From JAFGNB01 sp050304135 (GTDB lineage: Bacteria > Fibrobacterota > Chitinivibrionia > Chitinivibrionales > Chitinispirillaceae), in assembly GCA_050304135.1 (NCBI GenBank), contig JBNLDC010000029.1:62001-126000 (forward strand): a DNA stretch of 64,000 nucleotides, read 5' to 3'. The position numbers were made by a program, and so were the translations under genes. The notes below the pieces were generated by a model. That model was not told the origin of the DNA. It ran no database searches and worked only from the letters and a program-made list of their open reading frames with translations. Below, one piece after another: positions 16,862 through 26,239 of this stretch (position 1 is the stretch's first letter; each line of letters starts with the position of its first letter).

Positions 16862-17734
16862 GTGACAACCATCAATGATCCGGAATTCTGGAGAGAGCAG
16901 TGGAATGCGCTCAATGCGGCAACGGGCGGTTTTTCAGGATACCGATCAGCCGCGATGTGGGATGCCATGGCTCCGCAGTATGGCCGACGTCATGATGACG
17001 GTGCAATGGATGAGCGTTGTACCGCCACACTCAATCTGCTGGAAAAAAAAGGGGTGGTGTTTGAGGGAGCCGCGGTTCTTGATATCGGGTGCGGCCCCGG
17101 AAACTATGCCGCGGCATTTGCCCGGCGGGGAGCTCGGGTGGTGGCGGTTGATATCTCTGCTGCCATGCTCGACCGGCTGCGCACCGAAACCGGGTCCGGA
17201 GTGCTGCGTTCTGTAACAACGGTACAGGCTGACTGGAAGACGCTCGATGCCGATGCCGCAGGATACGCAGGGGCCTTCGATCTGGTCTTTGCAAATATGA
17301 CACCGGCAGTCGCGACTGCCGGATCGTTCGAAAAACTCATGCGTGTTTCCCGGCAGTGGTGCTGGTTCCGGGGGTGGGCAGGGGTGCGCAGGAATCCGTT
17401 GCAGGAACAACTGTACCGGTCTGTCCATGGAAAGGAACAGCGGCCTTTTTCCGGCAATTTCATCTGTGCCTGGAATCTGGTATGCGCTTTGGGCAGGTAT
17501 CCCGACTGCTCGTTTGAACCCATCGGCTGGTCGGAAAAAAAGACCGTTGACGAGTGGGCTGATTTTTATGCGTTGTTTTTTTCAGGTGGCATTGCGGAAC
17601 AGCAGAAGGCAATCAGGCCGCTTCTCGAGGAGACACTGCGGGAAACAGCAGTTGACGAGTCGGCTGAAAATACGGTTACCGGTCATACCGGCGGTATGCT
17701 GTGGTCGGTGGAACATAGGGTTAGTGGTACATAA
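16862..17734 (+). CDS. Class I SAM-dependent methyltransferase in the uptake cluster
   Basis: 290 aa from GTG 16862 behind AAAAGGAA. Motif I VLDIGCGPGNYA lies near residue 78, motif II VVAVDISAAML follows, and DLVFANMTPAV corresponds to motif IV. The N-terminal 40 residues (DPEFWREQWNALNAATGGF) are shared with methyltransferases found next to corrinoid or metal uptake genes. The substrate is unknown. Its position between a TonB receptor and an FmdE-like protein suggests modification of a cofactor or metallophore. Confidence 0.8.
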   Translation: MTTINDPEFWREQWNALNAATGGFSGYRSAAMWDAMAPQYGRRHDDGAMDERCTATLNLLEKKGVVFEGAAVLDIGCGPGNYAAAFARRGARVVAVDISAAMLDRLRTETGSGVLRSVTTVQADWKTLDADAAGYAGAFDLVFANMTPAVATAGSFEKLMRVSRQWCWFRGWAGVRRNPLQEQLYRSVHGKEQRPFSGNFICAWNLVCALGRYPDCSFEPIGWSEKKTVDEWADFYALFFSGGIAEQQKAIRPLLEETLRETAVDESAENTVTGHTGGMLWSVEHRVSGT

Positions 17735-17752
17735 TGATAGTTGATCCTGTAG

Positions 17753-17772
17753 GGGCGTTCAATTGAACGCCC
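17753..17772. repeat. REP-like palindrome
   Basis: GGGCGTTC-AATT-GAACGCCC is a perfect 20-bp palindrome within a TGTAGGGGCG...CGCCCTTAC context. This resembles the GTAGGGGCGNN...CGCCC intergenic palindromes common in many bacterial genomes. It may also act as a processing or termination hairpin inside the cluster. No RAYT transposase is seen nearby. Confidence 0.5.
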
Positions 17773-17818
17773 TTACCCGCACGAAGACACCATTTTAATG
17801 ATAACTACGGAGGGTACA

Positions 17819-18550
17819 ATGGACACCATAGCAATTGACAGAAAAAAACCACGTGCCGGATTGCAGCAATTGCTGCTCGACGGGAACATGGAACGGCTGT
17901 TTGAACTGGCGGGTATGCTGCACGGGCACTACTGCCCCGGTCTGGCACTTGGGGTAAAGGTGGTGGAGGCGGCATTCGGCAGACTCGGTATCACCGACAA
18001 TTCCGGCATGGAGGAGATCATGGCGGTGATTGAAGGGAACAGCTGTGTGGCTGACGGGATTCAATTCGCCTCGGGATGCACGCTCGGCAACAATGCACTC
18101 GTCTACAAGGATCTCGGCAGAACGGCGGCAACTTTTTACCGGCGCGGAGGTGAGCGTGCGGTCCGGGTAAGCGTGCGGAATTTCGAAACGTCCGGAGGAA
18201 ACGAAGAGGAGCAACAGGAGGGCGATGCCCTTTTTGAAAAGGCGGTGAAACGCCGCGAAAAACTTACCGATGCCGAAAGCGCGCGCATGAAGGAGCTCTG
18301 GATCAAACGGTCGTTCGAAACCGCCGCGATGCCGGTTGAAACACTTTTCACCATTACCGATGTATCGGTGCCGGTTCTGCCGTTCGCCCCTATTGTCGAT
18401 TCGCAGGAGTGCAGTGTCTGCGGGGAGAGCGTAATGGAATCACGTGCGGTGTTCCGCGGCGGAAAGGCGGTCTGTATCGCCTGCGCCGGAGAAGAGTACC
18501 GGATGGTTATCGGCAAGGGAATCGCGACCGGAAAGGCATCGGACGTATGA
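17819..18550 (+). CDS. FmdE-family zinc protein with C-terminal zinc ribbon
   Basis: 243 aa; ATG 17819 is preferred to 17798 because CGGAGGG lies directly upstream. The FmdE domain (about 20-150) has HGHYCPGLALGVKV, NSCVADGIQFASGCTLGNN and VYKDLGRT, with Cys and His likely to bind a metal. The C-terminus has a CSVCGE...CIACAG zinc ribbon. FmdE was named from a molybdenum formylmethanofuran dehydrogenase operon, but such proteins occur widely without that enzyme and their function is unsettled. Its stop overlaps the start of the next gene (ATGA). Confidence 0.87.
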   Translation: MDTIAIDRKKPRAGLQQLLLDGNMERLFELAGMLHGHYCPGLALGVKVVEAAFGRLGITDNSGMEEIMAVIEGNSCVADGIQFASGCTLGNNALVYKDLGRTAATFYRRGGERAVRVSVRNFETSGGNEEEQQEGDALFEKAVKRREKLTDAESARMKELWIKRSFETAAMPVETLFTITDVSVPVLPFAPIVDSQECSVCGESVMESRAVFRGGKAVCIACAGEEYRMVIGKGIATGKASDV

Positions 18551-19644
18551 TGCGGTTACCGATACTTTTTACTCTGTGGGCTGCAGTAGTGATTGCGACG
18601 GGCTGCGGTAACAACAGCAGACCGGGGCAGAAAGCCGGGGCGGCCCCGGATACCCTGGTCGATGCCGCCGGACGTCATGTGGCGATACCGAAAACCGTCA
18701 GTCGGGTGGTCTCTCCCTTTACGATGTACTCACGTCTTATCGTGGCGATGGGTGGTTGCGACCGCCTGGTCGGGGTATCGCATTCATGCGTACTTCCCGA
18801 AGAGGAGCGGGGGTGCGGCGGACAACTACTCGCGCTTCCCGATGTGGGGCAGTTCGGGGCGAATATTGAACTGATCGCATCACTCCGGCCCGATATCATT
18901 TTCGCCTCCCAACCGGATGTGGCGACCTTTACTTCCAAAACAGATGCCGCCGTGGTGGCCATCTCTTTTCCGCACGATGTTCCCATGCTCGAAATGTTTA
19001 ACCGGCAGATCGATCTCATCGGTAAAACGATACACCTTGAACGCAATGGCGACAGCCTCAAGCAGTTTATTCATGATGTCCTTGAGCCGGTTGTTTCGGT
19101 AACCGCGTCTATTCCCGATTCCGCCCGGCCCAAAGCCTATCTGGCCTGGACAAGCTGGACCGGCGATATCCTCAATACCGTCTGCGAATTCGATCCCATT
19201 GAACTTGCCGGGGGCATCAATGTCGCGCGGGAATCGAATAACTTCGCGAAGGGTGAACGCGGAATTATTGTTTCGCGGGAGCATGTCATCAAATGGAATC
19301 CCGACGTTATTTTCCTTTCCCGTTACCAGAAGCAGGCATGGCAAGAAAACGGGTCGACAAAAGCCCTGCCGGTCACGATCGACGATGTCACTGCCGACCC
19401 GTTGATGCAATCCGTTGAGGCGGTAAAAAACAAACGGGTATATTATACCACCGCATTCTGCAACTGGTGGCCGCAGCAGCGCGCACTGGTGCAGGTACTG
19501 TATATGGCCAAGCTGTTTCATCCCGACCGTTTCGCCGATCTCGATGTTGAACGCGAAGGTAACCGTATCTTCAAGCGGTTTTACGGCGATGACAGCCTCT
19601 ATACCGAAATGGCGAATGATCTGGAACTCTACTCCTGGAAATGA
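18547..19644 (+). CDS. FecB/BtuF-type substrate-binding lipoprotein of an ABC importer
   Basis: 365 aa. The start ATG 18547 overlaps the FmdE stop; a second ATG follows directly. The signal ends in a lipobox (VVIATGC). The class III binding-protein fold shows VDAAGRHVAIPKTVSRVV at the start of the domain, LIASLRPDIIFASQP, then WNPDVIFLSRY and AVKNKRVYYTT in the second lobe. It captures the chelate imported by the TonB receptor and hands it to the FecCD permease. The ligand (iron, cobalamin, nickel or molybdate chelate) is not predictable. It overlaps the permease by ATGA. Confidence 0.9.
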   Translation: MMRLPILFTLWAAVVIATGCGNNSRPGQKAGAAPDTLVDAAGRHVAIPKTVSRVVSPFTMYSRLIVAMGGCDRLVGVSHSCVLPEEERGCGGQLLALPDVGQFGANIELIASLRPDIIFASQPDVATFTSKTDAAVVAISFPHDVPMLEMFNRQIDLIGKTIHLERNGDSLKQFIHDVLEPVVSVTASIPDSARPKAYLAWTSWTGDILNTVCEFDPIELAGGINVARESNNFAKGERGIIVSREHVIKWNPDVIFLSRYQKQAWQENGSTKALPVTIDDVTADPLMQSVEAVKNKRVYYTTAFCNWWPQQRALVQVLYMAKLFHPDRFADLDVEREGNRIFKRFYGDDSLYTEMANDLELYSWK

Positions 19645-20705
19645 CGATGGGGACACATGCAATACAATCGGAATACCGTAAGTTGACCGTGGTGAAATGG
19701 GGGTTTATCGCAGGGCTGTGTGTTGTCGCATTGTTGCTTACCATTGTCGGATGCACTGTCGGCCCCATGAAATTCACCTTCGGTGAGATTGTGAAAGCGC
19801 TTGCGAACGGACTGTTTGGCGGCACGTTTGATCTGCCCCGGGAAACGGTTATGGTTGTCACAAAAATCAGATTACCGAGAATGGTACTGGCATTGCTCAG
19901 TGGATTTGGCCTGGCAGTTGCCGGAATGCAGCAGCAGGTGATTTTGCGCAATCCGCTCGCTTCGCCATTGACACTCGGTGTGTCATCCGGAGCAATGCTC
20001 GGTGCGGGTCTTGCGATTATCACCGGGTTTATCGTATTCGGTGGACGGTATATGCTGATTGTAAACGCGTTTTTATTTGCGCTGCTTCCCTGCATTGTTA
20101 TTTTCCTTCTCTCACGGTTGGGTGCCGGCGGGTCCGGGACGCTTATACTCGCGGGTATTGCAATGCATTTTATCTGCCAATCCGGTCATTGGTTATTGAC
20201 CTATGTATCCAATTCCGAGGAGGCGAAATCACTTTCACTATGGATGATCGGAAATCTTGGAAAGGCCACCTGGGGAGATATCGGTTTGCTGACCGTCGTG
20301 CTGGTGCTCACGGTACCGGTGCTCCTTTTGCAGAATCAGAAACTCAATGTGCTTAGTGCAGGTGACGAAAGTGCCGAGGGTATGGGTGTGAATGTTGAGC
20401 GGACACGAATCATAGTACTCATCCTGACAACAATGATCTCTGCCGCGATCATCTGTTTTACCGGAATCATCTGGTTTGTCGGACTGGTTGCTCCCCATAT
20501 CGTCAGGATGCTCATTGGAAATGATGCACGATTTCTGATGCCCGCTTCGGGCCTCTTCGGTGCGGTATTTCTTCTCGGAGCCGATATTGTAGCACTTAAG
20601 GTGATTGAACCGGCGGTGCTTCCCGTCGGGATCATCACCTCGTTTGTCGGGGGACCGATTCTACTCTATCTTATAATTCGTAAACAACGGGAGCGTGCAT
20701 GGTAA
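19641..20705 (+). CDS. FecCD-family ABC importer permease
   Basis: 354 aa with about ten membrane helices. Family motifs are RLPRMVLALLSGFGLAVAGM followed by QQQVILRNPLASPLTLGVSS, the GANLG-like loop, and GIIWFVGLVAPHIVRMLIG near the coupling helix, then PVGIITSFVGGPILLYLI at the C-terminus. It transports chelated metals or corrinoids across the inner membrane. ATG 19641 overlaps the preceding stop by four bases and its own end overlaps the ATPase start, so the three importer genes are coupled. Confidence 0.95.
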   Translation: MTMGTHAIQSEYRKLTVVKWGFIAGLCVVALLLTIVGCTVGPMKFTFGEIVKALANGLFGGTFDLPRETVMVVTKIRLPRMVLALLSGFGLAVAGMQQQVILRNPLASPLTLGVSSGAMLGAGLAIITGFIVFGGRYMLIVNAFLFALLPCIVIFLLSRLGAGGSGTLILAGIAMHFICQSGHWLLTYVSNSEEAKSLSLWMIGNLGKATWGDIGLLTVVLVLTVPVLLLQNQKLNVLSAGDESAEGMGVNVERTRIIVLILTTMISAAIICFTGIIWFVGLVAPHIVRMLIGNDARFLMPASGLFGAVFLLGADIVALKVIEPAVLPVGIITSFVGGPILLYLIIRKQRERAW

Positions 20706-21466
20706 CGCTCACGGTAGACGGAGTTGCCTACAGCTATAACGATCAACCGGTGTTTTCGGATATTTCGCTTTCAATCAGCACCGGTGAAGTGGTGTCCGTC
20801 GTAGGAAGAAACGGTGTTGGTAAATCAACACTGATCAAGTGCATCAATCATATTCTGTCGCCGCATAAAGGAACGGTACTCATTGACGGCAGTGATGTGG
20901 CACCTATGGCACAACGTCAACGTGCGCGGCGGTTCGGATATCTTTCCCAGAAAAACGAACAGCTCTTCCCGTCAACGGTTTTTGATGTTGTACTTACCGG
21001 CCGGTATCCCCATTCACCGTTGAAGTATACACAACGGGATGAGGAAATCACCGCCCAGGTACTTGCCATGATGGAGCTTGATGTTTTCGCACGGCGTCCC
21101 TTCAATCGTCTCAGTGGCGGCGAGCAGCAGCAGGTATGCATCGCCCGGGCGCTTGCACAGGAGGCCGACATCCTGCTCTTTGACGAGCCGACCAACAATC
21201 TCGACCTTAAACATCAACTGCAGATCATGCTGCTTATACGGAAGCTCGCCAGGAAAAATAACATTACTTCGATTCTCGCCATTCACGATCTCAATTTCGC
21301 CGCATCATTCTCGGACCGGGTGATTGTCCTTCATAATGGAACAGTCTTCACGAACGGCACTCCCGTCGAAGTCTTTACCGCGGAAATGGTGCGGGAAGTA
21401 TTCGGGGTGGAGGCTAAAATTTACGACCATCACGGGTTGCCGCATGTGGCGGTGGTGCATCATTAG
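20699..21466 (+). CDS. FecE/BtuD-type ABC importer ATPase
   Basis: 255 aa. Walker A GRNGVGKST is near residue 37, the Q-loop follows in GYLSQKNEQLF, the signature is LSGGEQQQV, Walker B LLFDEPTNNLD, and the switch His is in AIHDLNFAA. It powers the preceding permease. ATG 20699 lies inside the permease's last codons. It ends the cluster; a weak imperfect hairpin (CGACAGCGACC / GGTCGGTTGTCG) follows near 21477-21530. Confidence 0.95.
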   Translation: MVTLTVDGVAYSYNDQPVFSDISLSISTGEVVSVVGRNGVGKSTLIKCINHILSPHKGTVLIDGSDVAPMAQRQRARRFGYLSQKNEQLFPSTVFDVVLTGRYPHSPLKYTQRDEEITAQVLAMMELDVFARRPFNRLSGGEQQQVCIARALAQEADILLFDEPTNNLDLKHQLQIMLLIRKLARKNNITSILAIHDLNFAASFSDRVIVLHNGTVFTNGTPVEVFTAEMVREVFGVEAKIYDHHGLPHVAVVHH

Positions 21467-21757
21467 GCACACGGGCGACAGCGACCGGGGGGTGATTCTC
21501 AGAGGAATGAAGCCTGGTCGGTTGTCGTGAAAGACTGCCCAGGAGGCTCTTGGGGAAATATCGGAAGTATCGAGGAAATACGCACTGATAGTGACAGATG
21601 ACTTTTGCAATGGTATACTTTATACTAACGAAGCTAAGCGGTTTTTGGCACATAACAACTCAGCATTCGTACCGGTTCTGCGTTCTAAAGCTACTCAGCC
21701 ATGAATATGCCAGCACGGAACCTTTTAAAGTTGATTCCATGAAAAGAAATTCTCAGT
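21467..21757. other. Intergenic region before the PAS-LuxR gene
   Basis: It starts with the imperfect hairpin after the importer ATPase gene. I see no other gene; it presumably carries the promoter of the PAS-LuxR regulator. Confidence 0.4.
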
Positions 21758-22666
21758 ATGAATTCCATCCTTCTCAATGAAAAAGCACAGCAGCTCCAAT
21801 GGGAAATTGAGCAGCAGCATCTTGTTTCAGATCGTATCGAGTCGGCCCGACGGGAGACGGAGCAGATTTTCAATGTTGCAGTACCGATTTGTGTTATTGA
21901 CAAGAAGTTCTGTGTCCACCGGGTTAATGATACTTTTTGTGAGTTGTTTGACTGTATAAAAAGTGAGGTGATCGGTGCACCGTGTCGTAGCATCTGGAAG
22001 TGTGACCTGTGTGATACCGAACGATGTCCCCTGCAGAAAGTCCTCTCCACAGGAAAACCATATACAACCGAAGGTCTTTTTCATATGCACAGCGGACGGA
22101 AGAGAATTTGTGATGTCGCTGCGAAACCTTTTTACAATGCGGAAAATAACCTTGCCGGTATTGTCGAAAATCTGATTGATACTACTGTCCGCAGGGAGAT
22201 GGAAGTGCAGCTTGAAAGGAACAGGATACAGCTCGAAGAGCAGAACCATCTTCTTGTCGGGAAAAACATGGCCTTACGTGAACTCATGGAGCAGATTCGC
22301 CTGGAAAAAAAACAGACGGAAGCGCAAATAGTTGATAATGTGGAGCATATGGTCCGTCCGCTTATCGAAAAACTGAAAGCGTGTTGTTGCGGGAAGGAAT
22401 CAACCTTCATCGAGATGATCGAAACCAATATTAATAATCTTACCTCACCGTTTGCAAATGCGTTGACCAGGAAAACCCAGAAGCTCTCTCCAAGAGAGAT
22501 TACCATATGTAATATGATAAAAAACGGGCTTGATTCAAAGGGCATCGCCAGACTTCTTAATCTATCGATAAAAACCGTTGAAACACATCGGAAGAATATC
22601 CGTAAAAAACTCGGTATTACAAAGAAACACGAAAACCTCTATACTTGCCTTTCCTCTGTCTGCTGA
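21758..22666 (+). CDS. PAS-domain LuxR-type transcriptional regulator with Cys cluster
   Basis: 302 aa. The PAS domain (about 30-140) begins IFNVAVPICVIDKKFCVHRV and contains four Cys: CRSIWKCDLCDTERCPLQ. This arrangement could hold a metal or iron-sulfur cluster. A coiled coil follows (about 140-190). The LuxR/GerE HTH lies at the C-terminus: LSPREITICNMIKNGLDSKG, then LSIKTVETHRKNIRKKLGI. It lacks a receiver domain, so sensing is probably cytoplasmic and direct. The RBS is weak. Neighbours give no clear target; the metal uptake cluster ends 290 bases upstream. Confidence 0.85.
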   Translation: MNSILLNEKAQQLQWEIEQQHLVSDRIESARRETEQIFNVAVPICVIDKKFCVHRVNDTFCELFDCIKSEVIGAPCRSIWKCDLCDTERCPLQKVLSTGKPYTTEGLFHMHSGRKRICDVAAKPFYNAENNLAGIVENLIDTTVRREMEVQLERNRIQLEEQNHLLVGKNMALRELMEQIRLEKKQTEAQIVDNVEHMVRPLIEKLKACCCGKESTFIEMIETNINNLTSPFANALTRKTQKLSPREITICNMIKNGLDSKGIARLLNLSIKTVETHRKNIRKKLGITKKHENLYTCLSSVC

Positions 22667-22797
22667 CCGATACCAGGTATATTTACTACCCATTTCCTAC
22701 CTGTTTTTTCCGCGTTGAAAACAGCTGGTTGTGTTATCATAATAAGTTAGAGTAATTCGATGAAGTATTACCGTTTATGGATTGTTCGGAGGGGCTC

Positions 22798-24813
22798 ATG
22801 CTTAAAAACATGTCGTTAGGTATGAAAATCGGCGGAACCGTCGGTGTCGTACTTTTTCTGCTGGCGGTAACCGCCGTCTGGTCGATTGTCGGTCTGGGCT
22901 CGGTTGTGGGCGATGCCACCGAGGTAATCGAAGGGAACAAACTCAAGGGTAATATTGTTCAACGGCACGTTGACCACCTGTTGTGGGTGAGTCAGGTAAA
23001 TCAGCTTTTGACTGATGATCATGTTACCGAGTTGTCCGTACAGACCGATCCGCATAAATGCGCATTCGGGAAGTGGTATTACGGTGATGAACGTCGTAAA
23101 GCCGAGAGATTCATCCCTGAACTCAAAGAGGTTCTTGCCGAAATTGAAAAACCCCATAATGATCTGCATGCCTCGGCAGTTGAGATCGGGGAAGTGTTTC
23201 ACCAGGTTGATAAAAAACTGGGGCAATTCCTCTATGTGAAAAAGGCAGACCACCTCAATTGGATGCACAAGGTGAAAGACGCACTGCTCTCTGGAGTTCC
23301 TGCGGATATTGATGTTCAGATGGATCCGACAAAATGCGGCCTCGGCAGTTGGCTGGGATCATCCGATGCCGACGCCTTACGGAAAAGTGACAAGGATCTT
23401 GCAGCATTACTGCAGAAAATTGAAGGTCCGCACCGTCAGCTTCACGAGAGTGCCGGTATAATAAAACAGTATCTTGCCAATGGAAACACTGCTGCGGCAC
23501 GTACCTATTATAAGGGAAATACGGAAAAGTTTGCTCTTAGCACCCTTGGAATTATCGATGATTTGATTGACAATTTCAATCATGACTGTGAGGGGATAAA
23601 TCTTGCCGAAGAGGTCTATGCCGGCAAAACCATTAAGGCCCTTGATCGGGTCGGAGCACTACTCAGGAAAATAGTCGAGATCGCCAATGAAAACGTTATG
23701 AGTGATGAGCAGATGCTTGGAGCCGCACGGTCCACAAGAATCGCGGTGGTGATTTTCTCGATTGCCGCACTCCTGGCGGGTTCATTGCTTGCTTTTTTCA
23801 TCTCCACAGCTCTCGTTAAGGCGCTTACCGGTATTATCAACAATATGCGCGGTGGGTCTGAACAGGTTGCGGCTGCAGCCGGACAGCTCTCCTCGTCCAG
23901 CCAGTCGATGTCCGAAGGTGCAAGTGAACAGGCCTCGTCGCTTGAGGAGGTGTCAAGCAGTCTGGAAGAGATGGCTTCGATGACCAAACAGAATGCAGAC
24001 AGTGCCCGGCAGGCGAATTCACTGTCTCAGGAGACTGATGACGCGGCTCGTGAGGGTATGCAGTCGATGATACGGATGAGTGAGGTGATCGGAAAGATAA
24101 AAGCCTCCTCGGACGAGACAGCAAAAATTATTAAAACAATTGATGAAATCGCCATGCAGACCAATCTTCTTGCGCTCAATGCTGCAGTCGAAGCGGCTCG
24201 TGCCGGAGAAGCGGGGAGAGGGTTCGCTGTTGTTGCCGAAGAGGTGCGGAACCTGGCGCAACGCAGTGCTGAAGCTGCCAAAAATACAGCGGCGCTTATC
24301 GAAGAGTCGAAACAGAACTCGGAAGACGGGGTGCACGCAACCGATGCGGTCGCAAAAACACTCGATCAAATCGTGGCAAGTATTCAAAAGGTTACTCAGT
24401 TGATTTCCGAAGTTTCTGCTGCTACTCAGGAACAGTCTCAGGGAATTGAACAGGTCAATACCGCCGTTGCCCAGATGGATAAGGTTACGCAGCAGAACGC
24501 GGCGACTGCCGAGGAAAGCGCTTCGTCGAGCGAAGAACTCAGCAGTCAGGCACGGAACCTCAACAATATGGTCGAGGACCTGGTGCGACTGGTTGACGGT
24601 GCATCCGGAGGAGCTCAACAGAGAACAGTCGATAGGGTTGTTCATGCATCCCATGCAATTGGCGATTCACGAAACCGACCGTCAATCACGATTCCCGGGA
24701 GAGATCGGCGAAACATGGTTGCACCGAAAAAACAGCTGGTGCTGAGTGGCAAGATTATTGATCCGCAGCAGGTGATTCCGAGGGATGATGATGCGGAGCT
24801 GTCGGAGTTTTAG
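22798..24813 (+). CDS. Methyl-accepting chemotaxis protein with two CZB domains
   Basis: 671 aa from ATG 22798, behind GGAGGGG. A first transmembrane helix (about 15-40) is followed by two zinc-binding CZB-type units. Unit one has His60, QTDPHKCAFGKW with Cys88, and PH..LH with His120 and His124. Unit two has His152, QMDPTKCGLGSW with Cys180, and His212 and His216. A second membrane helix (about 315-340) precedes the signalling domain, whose hairpin tip contains AIMQTNLLALNAAVEAARAG (here IDEIAMQTNLL). CZB units sense hypochlorous acid or zinc in other bacteria. A terminator hairpin follows. Confidence 0.93.
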   Translation: MLKNMSLGMKIGGTVGVVLFLLAVTAVWSIVGLGSVVGDATEVIEGNKLKGNIVQRHVDHLLWVSQVNQLLTDDHVTELSVQTDPHKCAFGKWYYGDERRKAERFIPELKEVLAEIEKPHNDLHASAVEIGEVFHQVDKKLGQFLYVKKADHLNWMHKVKDALLSGVPADIDVQMDPTKCGLGSWLGSSDADALRKSDKDLAALLQKIEGPHRQLHESAGIIKQYLANGNTAAARTYYKGNTEKFALSTLGIIDDLIDNFNHDCEGINLAEEVYAGKTIKALDRVGALLRKIVEIANENVMSDEQMLGAARSTRIAVVIFSIAALLAGSLLAFFISTALVKALTGIINNMRGGSEQVAAAAGQLSSSSQSMSEGASEQASSLEEVSSSLEEMASMTKQNADSARQANSLSQETDDAAREGMQSMIRMSEVIGKIKASSDETAKIIKTIDEIAMQTNLLALNAAVEAARAGEAGRGFAVVAEEVRNLAQRSAEAAKNTAALIEESKQNSEDGVHATDAVAKTLDQIVASIQKVTQLISEVSAATQEQSQGIEQVNTAVAQMDKVTQQNAATAEESASSSEELSSQARNLNNMVEDLVRLVDGASGGAQQRTVDRVVHASHAIGDSRNRPSITIPGRDRRNMVAPKKQLVLSGKIIDPQQVIPRDDDAELSEF

Positions 24814-24826
24814 CAAGGACTCTGTG

Positions 24827-24859
24827 CGGGACACGATGGTCAACAATCGTCATGTCCCG
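24827..24859 (+). terminator. Terminator-like hairpin after the chemoreceptor gene
   Basis: CGGGACA and TGTCCCG form a 7-bp stem with further inner pairing, followed by TTTATAT. It lies 14 bases after the stop codon. Confidence 0.6.
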
Positions 24860-24942
24860 TTTATATCGTTCAGAAAATATCATGTCGGGTTACTGCTGGT
24901 GTCCGAAACGGTCCACCGGTCAGTAAGCTAAAGTGCAGGTGG

Positions 24943-26211
24943 CTAAAAAGCAAGCGGCCCGGCATAGAGCACCGAACCGTTTACTTTTACACAGACCATA
25001 TATACCGCAGGTGCAACCGGGTGGTGGTCGGCATCTGATACGGTAAAATCAAACTCCGTATTCCCGCTGCCGCTGTTGTGTTCTCCGATGATGGCCACCT
25101 GTCGTCCCCGGCAGTCGTATAGTGCTGTGCTTATGAGGCCGGGATGCGTGTTTACAGTAAGGTTGTATCGTCCCGAGGCGTTTTTCCTTATGGAAACTGT
25201 CTCGGATAACTGGTTACAGGCACCGGCCCGCCTGGGGGAGACCCCAACTGATTTATCGAGACCTAAAAAGCGTATCACTTCCTCGTCGGAAATTTTAATG
25301 TTGTGCGGCTGGTTGAGTCCTTTGACCGCTTCGACCAGTATGTTCCCCGAGGCATCCTTGTATCGGGTGCGGGTGTAGTCGGAAAAGGGGGTGTTGGTTT
25401 CGGTGGTCGAAGGGGTCTGGCTGACCCCTAGAACACTGGTCCACTGCTTAATTGATTCATCAAAATTTGCCGGATAGAGAACGTCATCATTGGCACCATG
25501 CCAGAGCTGCATGCGGGGGCGTGGCCCGGTGTATCCGGGATAGGCCGCTAGTACCAGCTCTTTCCATTCCTGCGCTGTTCTGGTTACTTTACCTTTTGCA
25601 CAGTCATCATTCCAGGTATAGTTTCCTCCGGCGAAACATCCAAACGGCACTCCCGCCGATGCGGAAGCTGCGGCGAATACTTCCGGATATGATCCCGCCA
25701 TAACATTGGTCATCATGCCGCCTCCCGAATGCCCGGCAACGAATACACGCGTGGAGTCGCCGTTTTTATTTGCAATAACCCATTTGATCATCGATACGAC
25801 ACTATGTGAAGCGCCTCCGCCATCATGGGTGAGGGTTTCCGTAGAATGGACATCGAAACACTGGTCAGACGTGTAGGTTTCGGGGCAGATCATGATGAAA
25901 CCATATTCATCGGCATAGGTATGGAACTGGTTGCTGTTGAAATATGCCTCTGCGGTTCCGTGGCACCAATGCAGTCCGACCAGTATTGCAGGGTGTGGTT
26001 TCACGTTTTCAGGAACATAGAGAAACATTCCCAGATTTCCGGGATTATCACCGAAATCGGTGATTTCGGTGAGCGCAGCGGCATGGCTTGTTGCAGCGAT
26101 GGAAAGTACCATGCTCAACAACAATATTCGGACTGAATCAATACTCTTCCAGAGTATGTTTTTTTGTACTGGTTCCGGTGAAGCCTGGAGGCTGCTTATC
26201 TGCGGAGTCAT
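24943..26211 (-). CDS. Secreted PHB-depolymerase/CE1-type esterase
   Basis: 422 aa. A signal peptide lies within residues 25-46 (ILLLSMVLSIAATSHAAA); the N-terminal extension before it is long, so a later start (Met34) is possible. The alpha/beta hydrolase domain (about 50-320) shows LHWCHGTAEAYF, the nucleophile elbow GHSGGGMM, HGANDDVLYP with the acidic residue, and the catalytic His region NQPHNIKIS. The family includes acetylxylan and feruloyl esterases and PHB depolymerases. The C-terminal 90 residues (LTVNTHPGLISTALYDCRGR, then PAVYMVCVKVNGSV) are the sorting-like module shared with other secreted proteins here. It suits removal of side groups from plant polysaccharides. Confidence 0.87.
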   Translation of the reverse strand: MTPQISSLQASPEPVQKNILWKSIDSVRILLLSMVLSIAATSHAAALTEITDFGDNPGNLGMFLYVPENVKPHPAILVGLHWCHGTAEAYFNSNQFHTYADEYGFIMICPETYTSDQCFDVHSTETLTHDGGGASHSVVSMIKWVIANKNGDSTRVFVAGHSGGGMMTNVMAGSYPEVFAAASASAGVPFGCFAGGNYTWNDDCAKGKVTRTAQEWKELVLAAYPGYTGPRPRMQLWHGANDDVLYPANFDESIKQWTSVLGVSQTPSTTETNTPFSDYTRTRYKDASGNILVEAVKGLNQPHNIKISDEEVIRFLGLDKSVGVSPRRAGACNQLSETVSIRKNASGRYNLTVNTHPGLISTALYDCRGRQVAIIGEHNSGSGNTEFDFTVSDADHHPVAPAVYMVCVKVNGSVLYAGPLAF

Positions 26212-26239
26212 ACTGTTGTTTCATTTCACTGGAATACGG

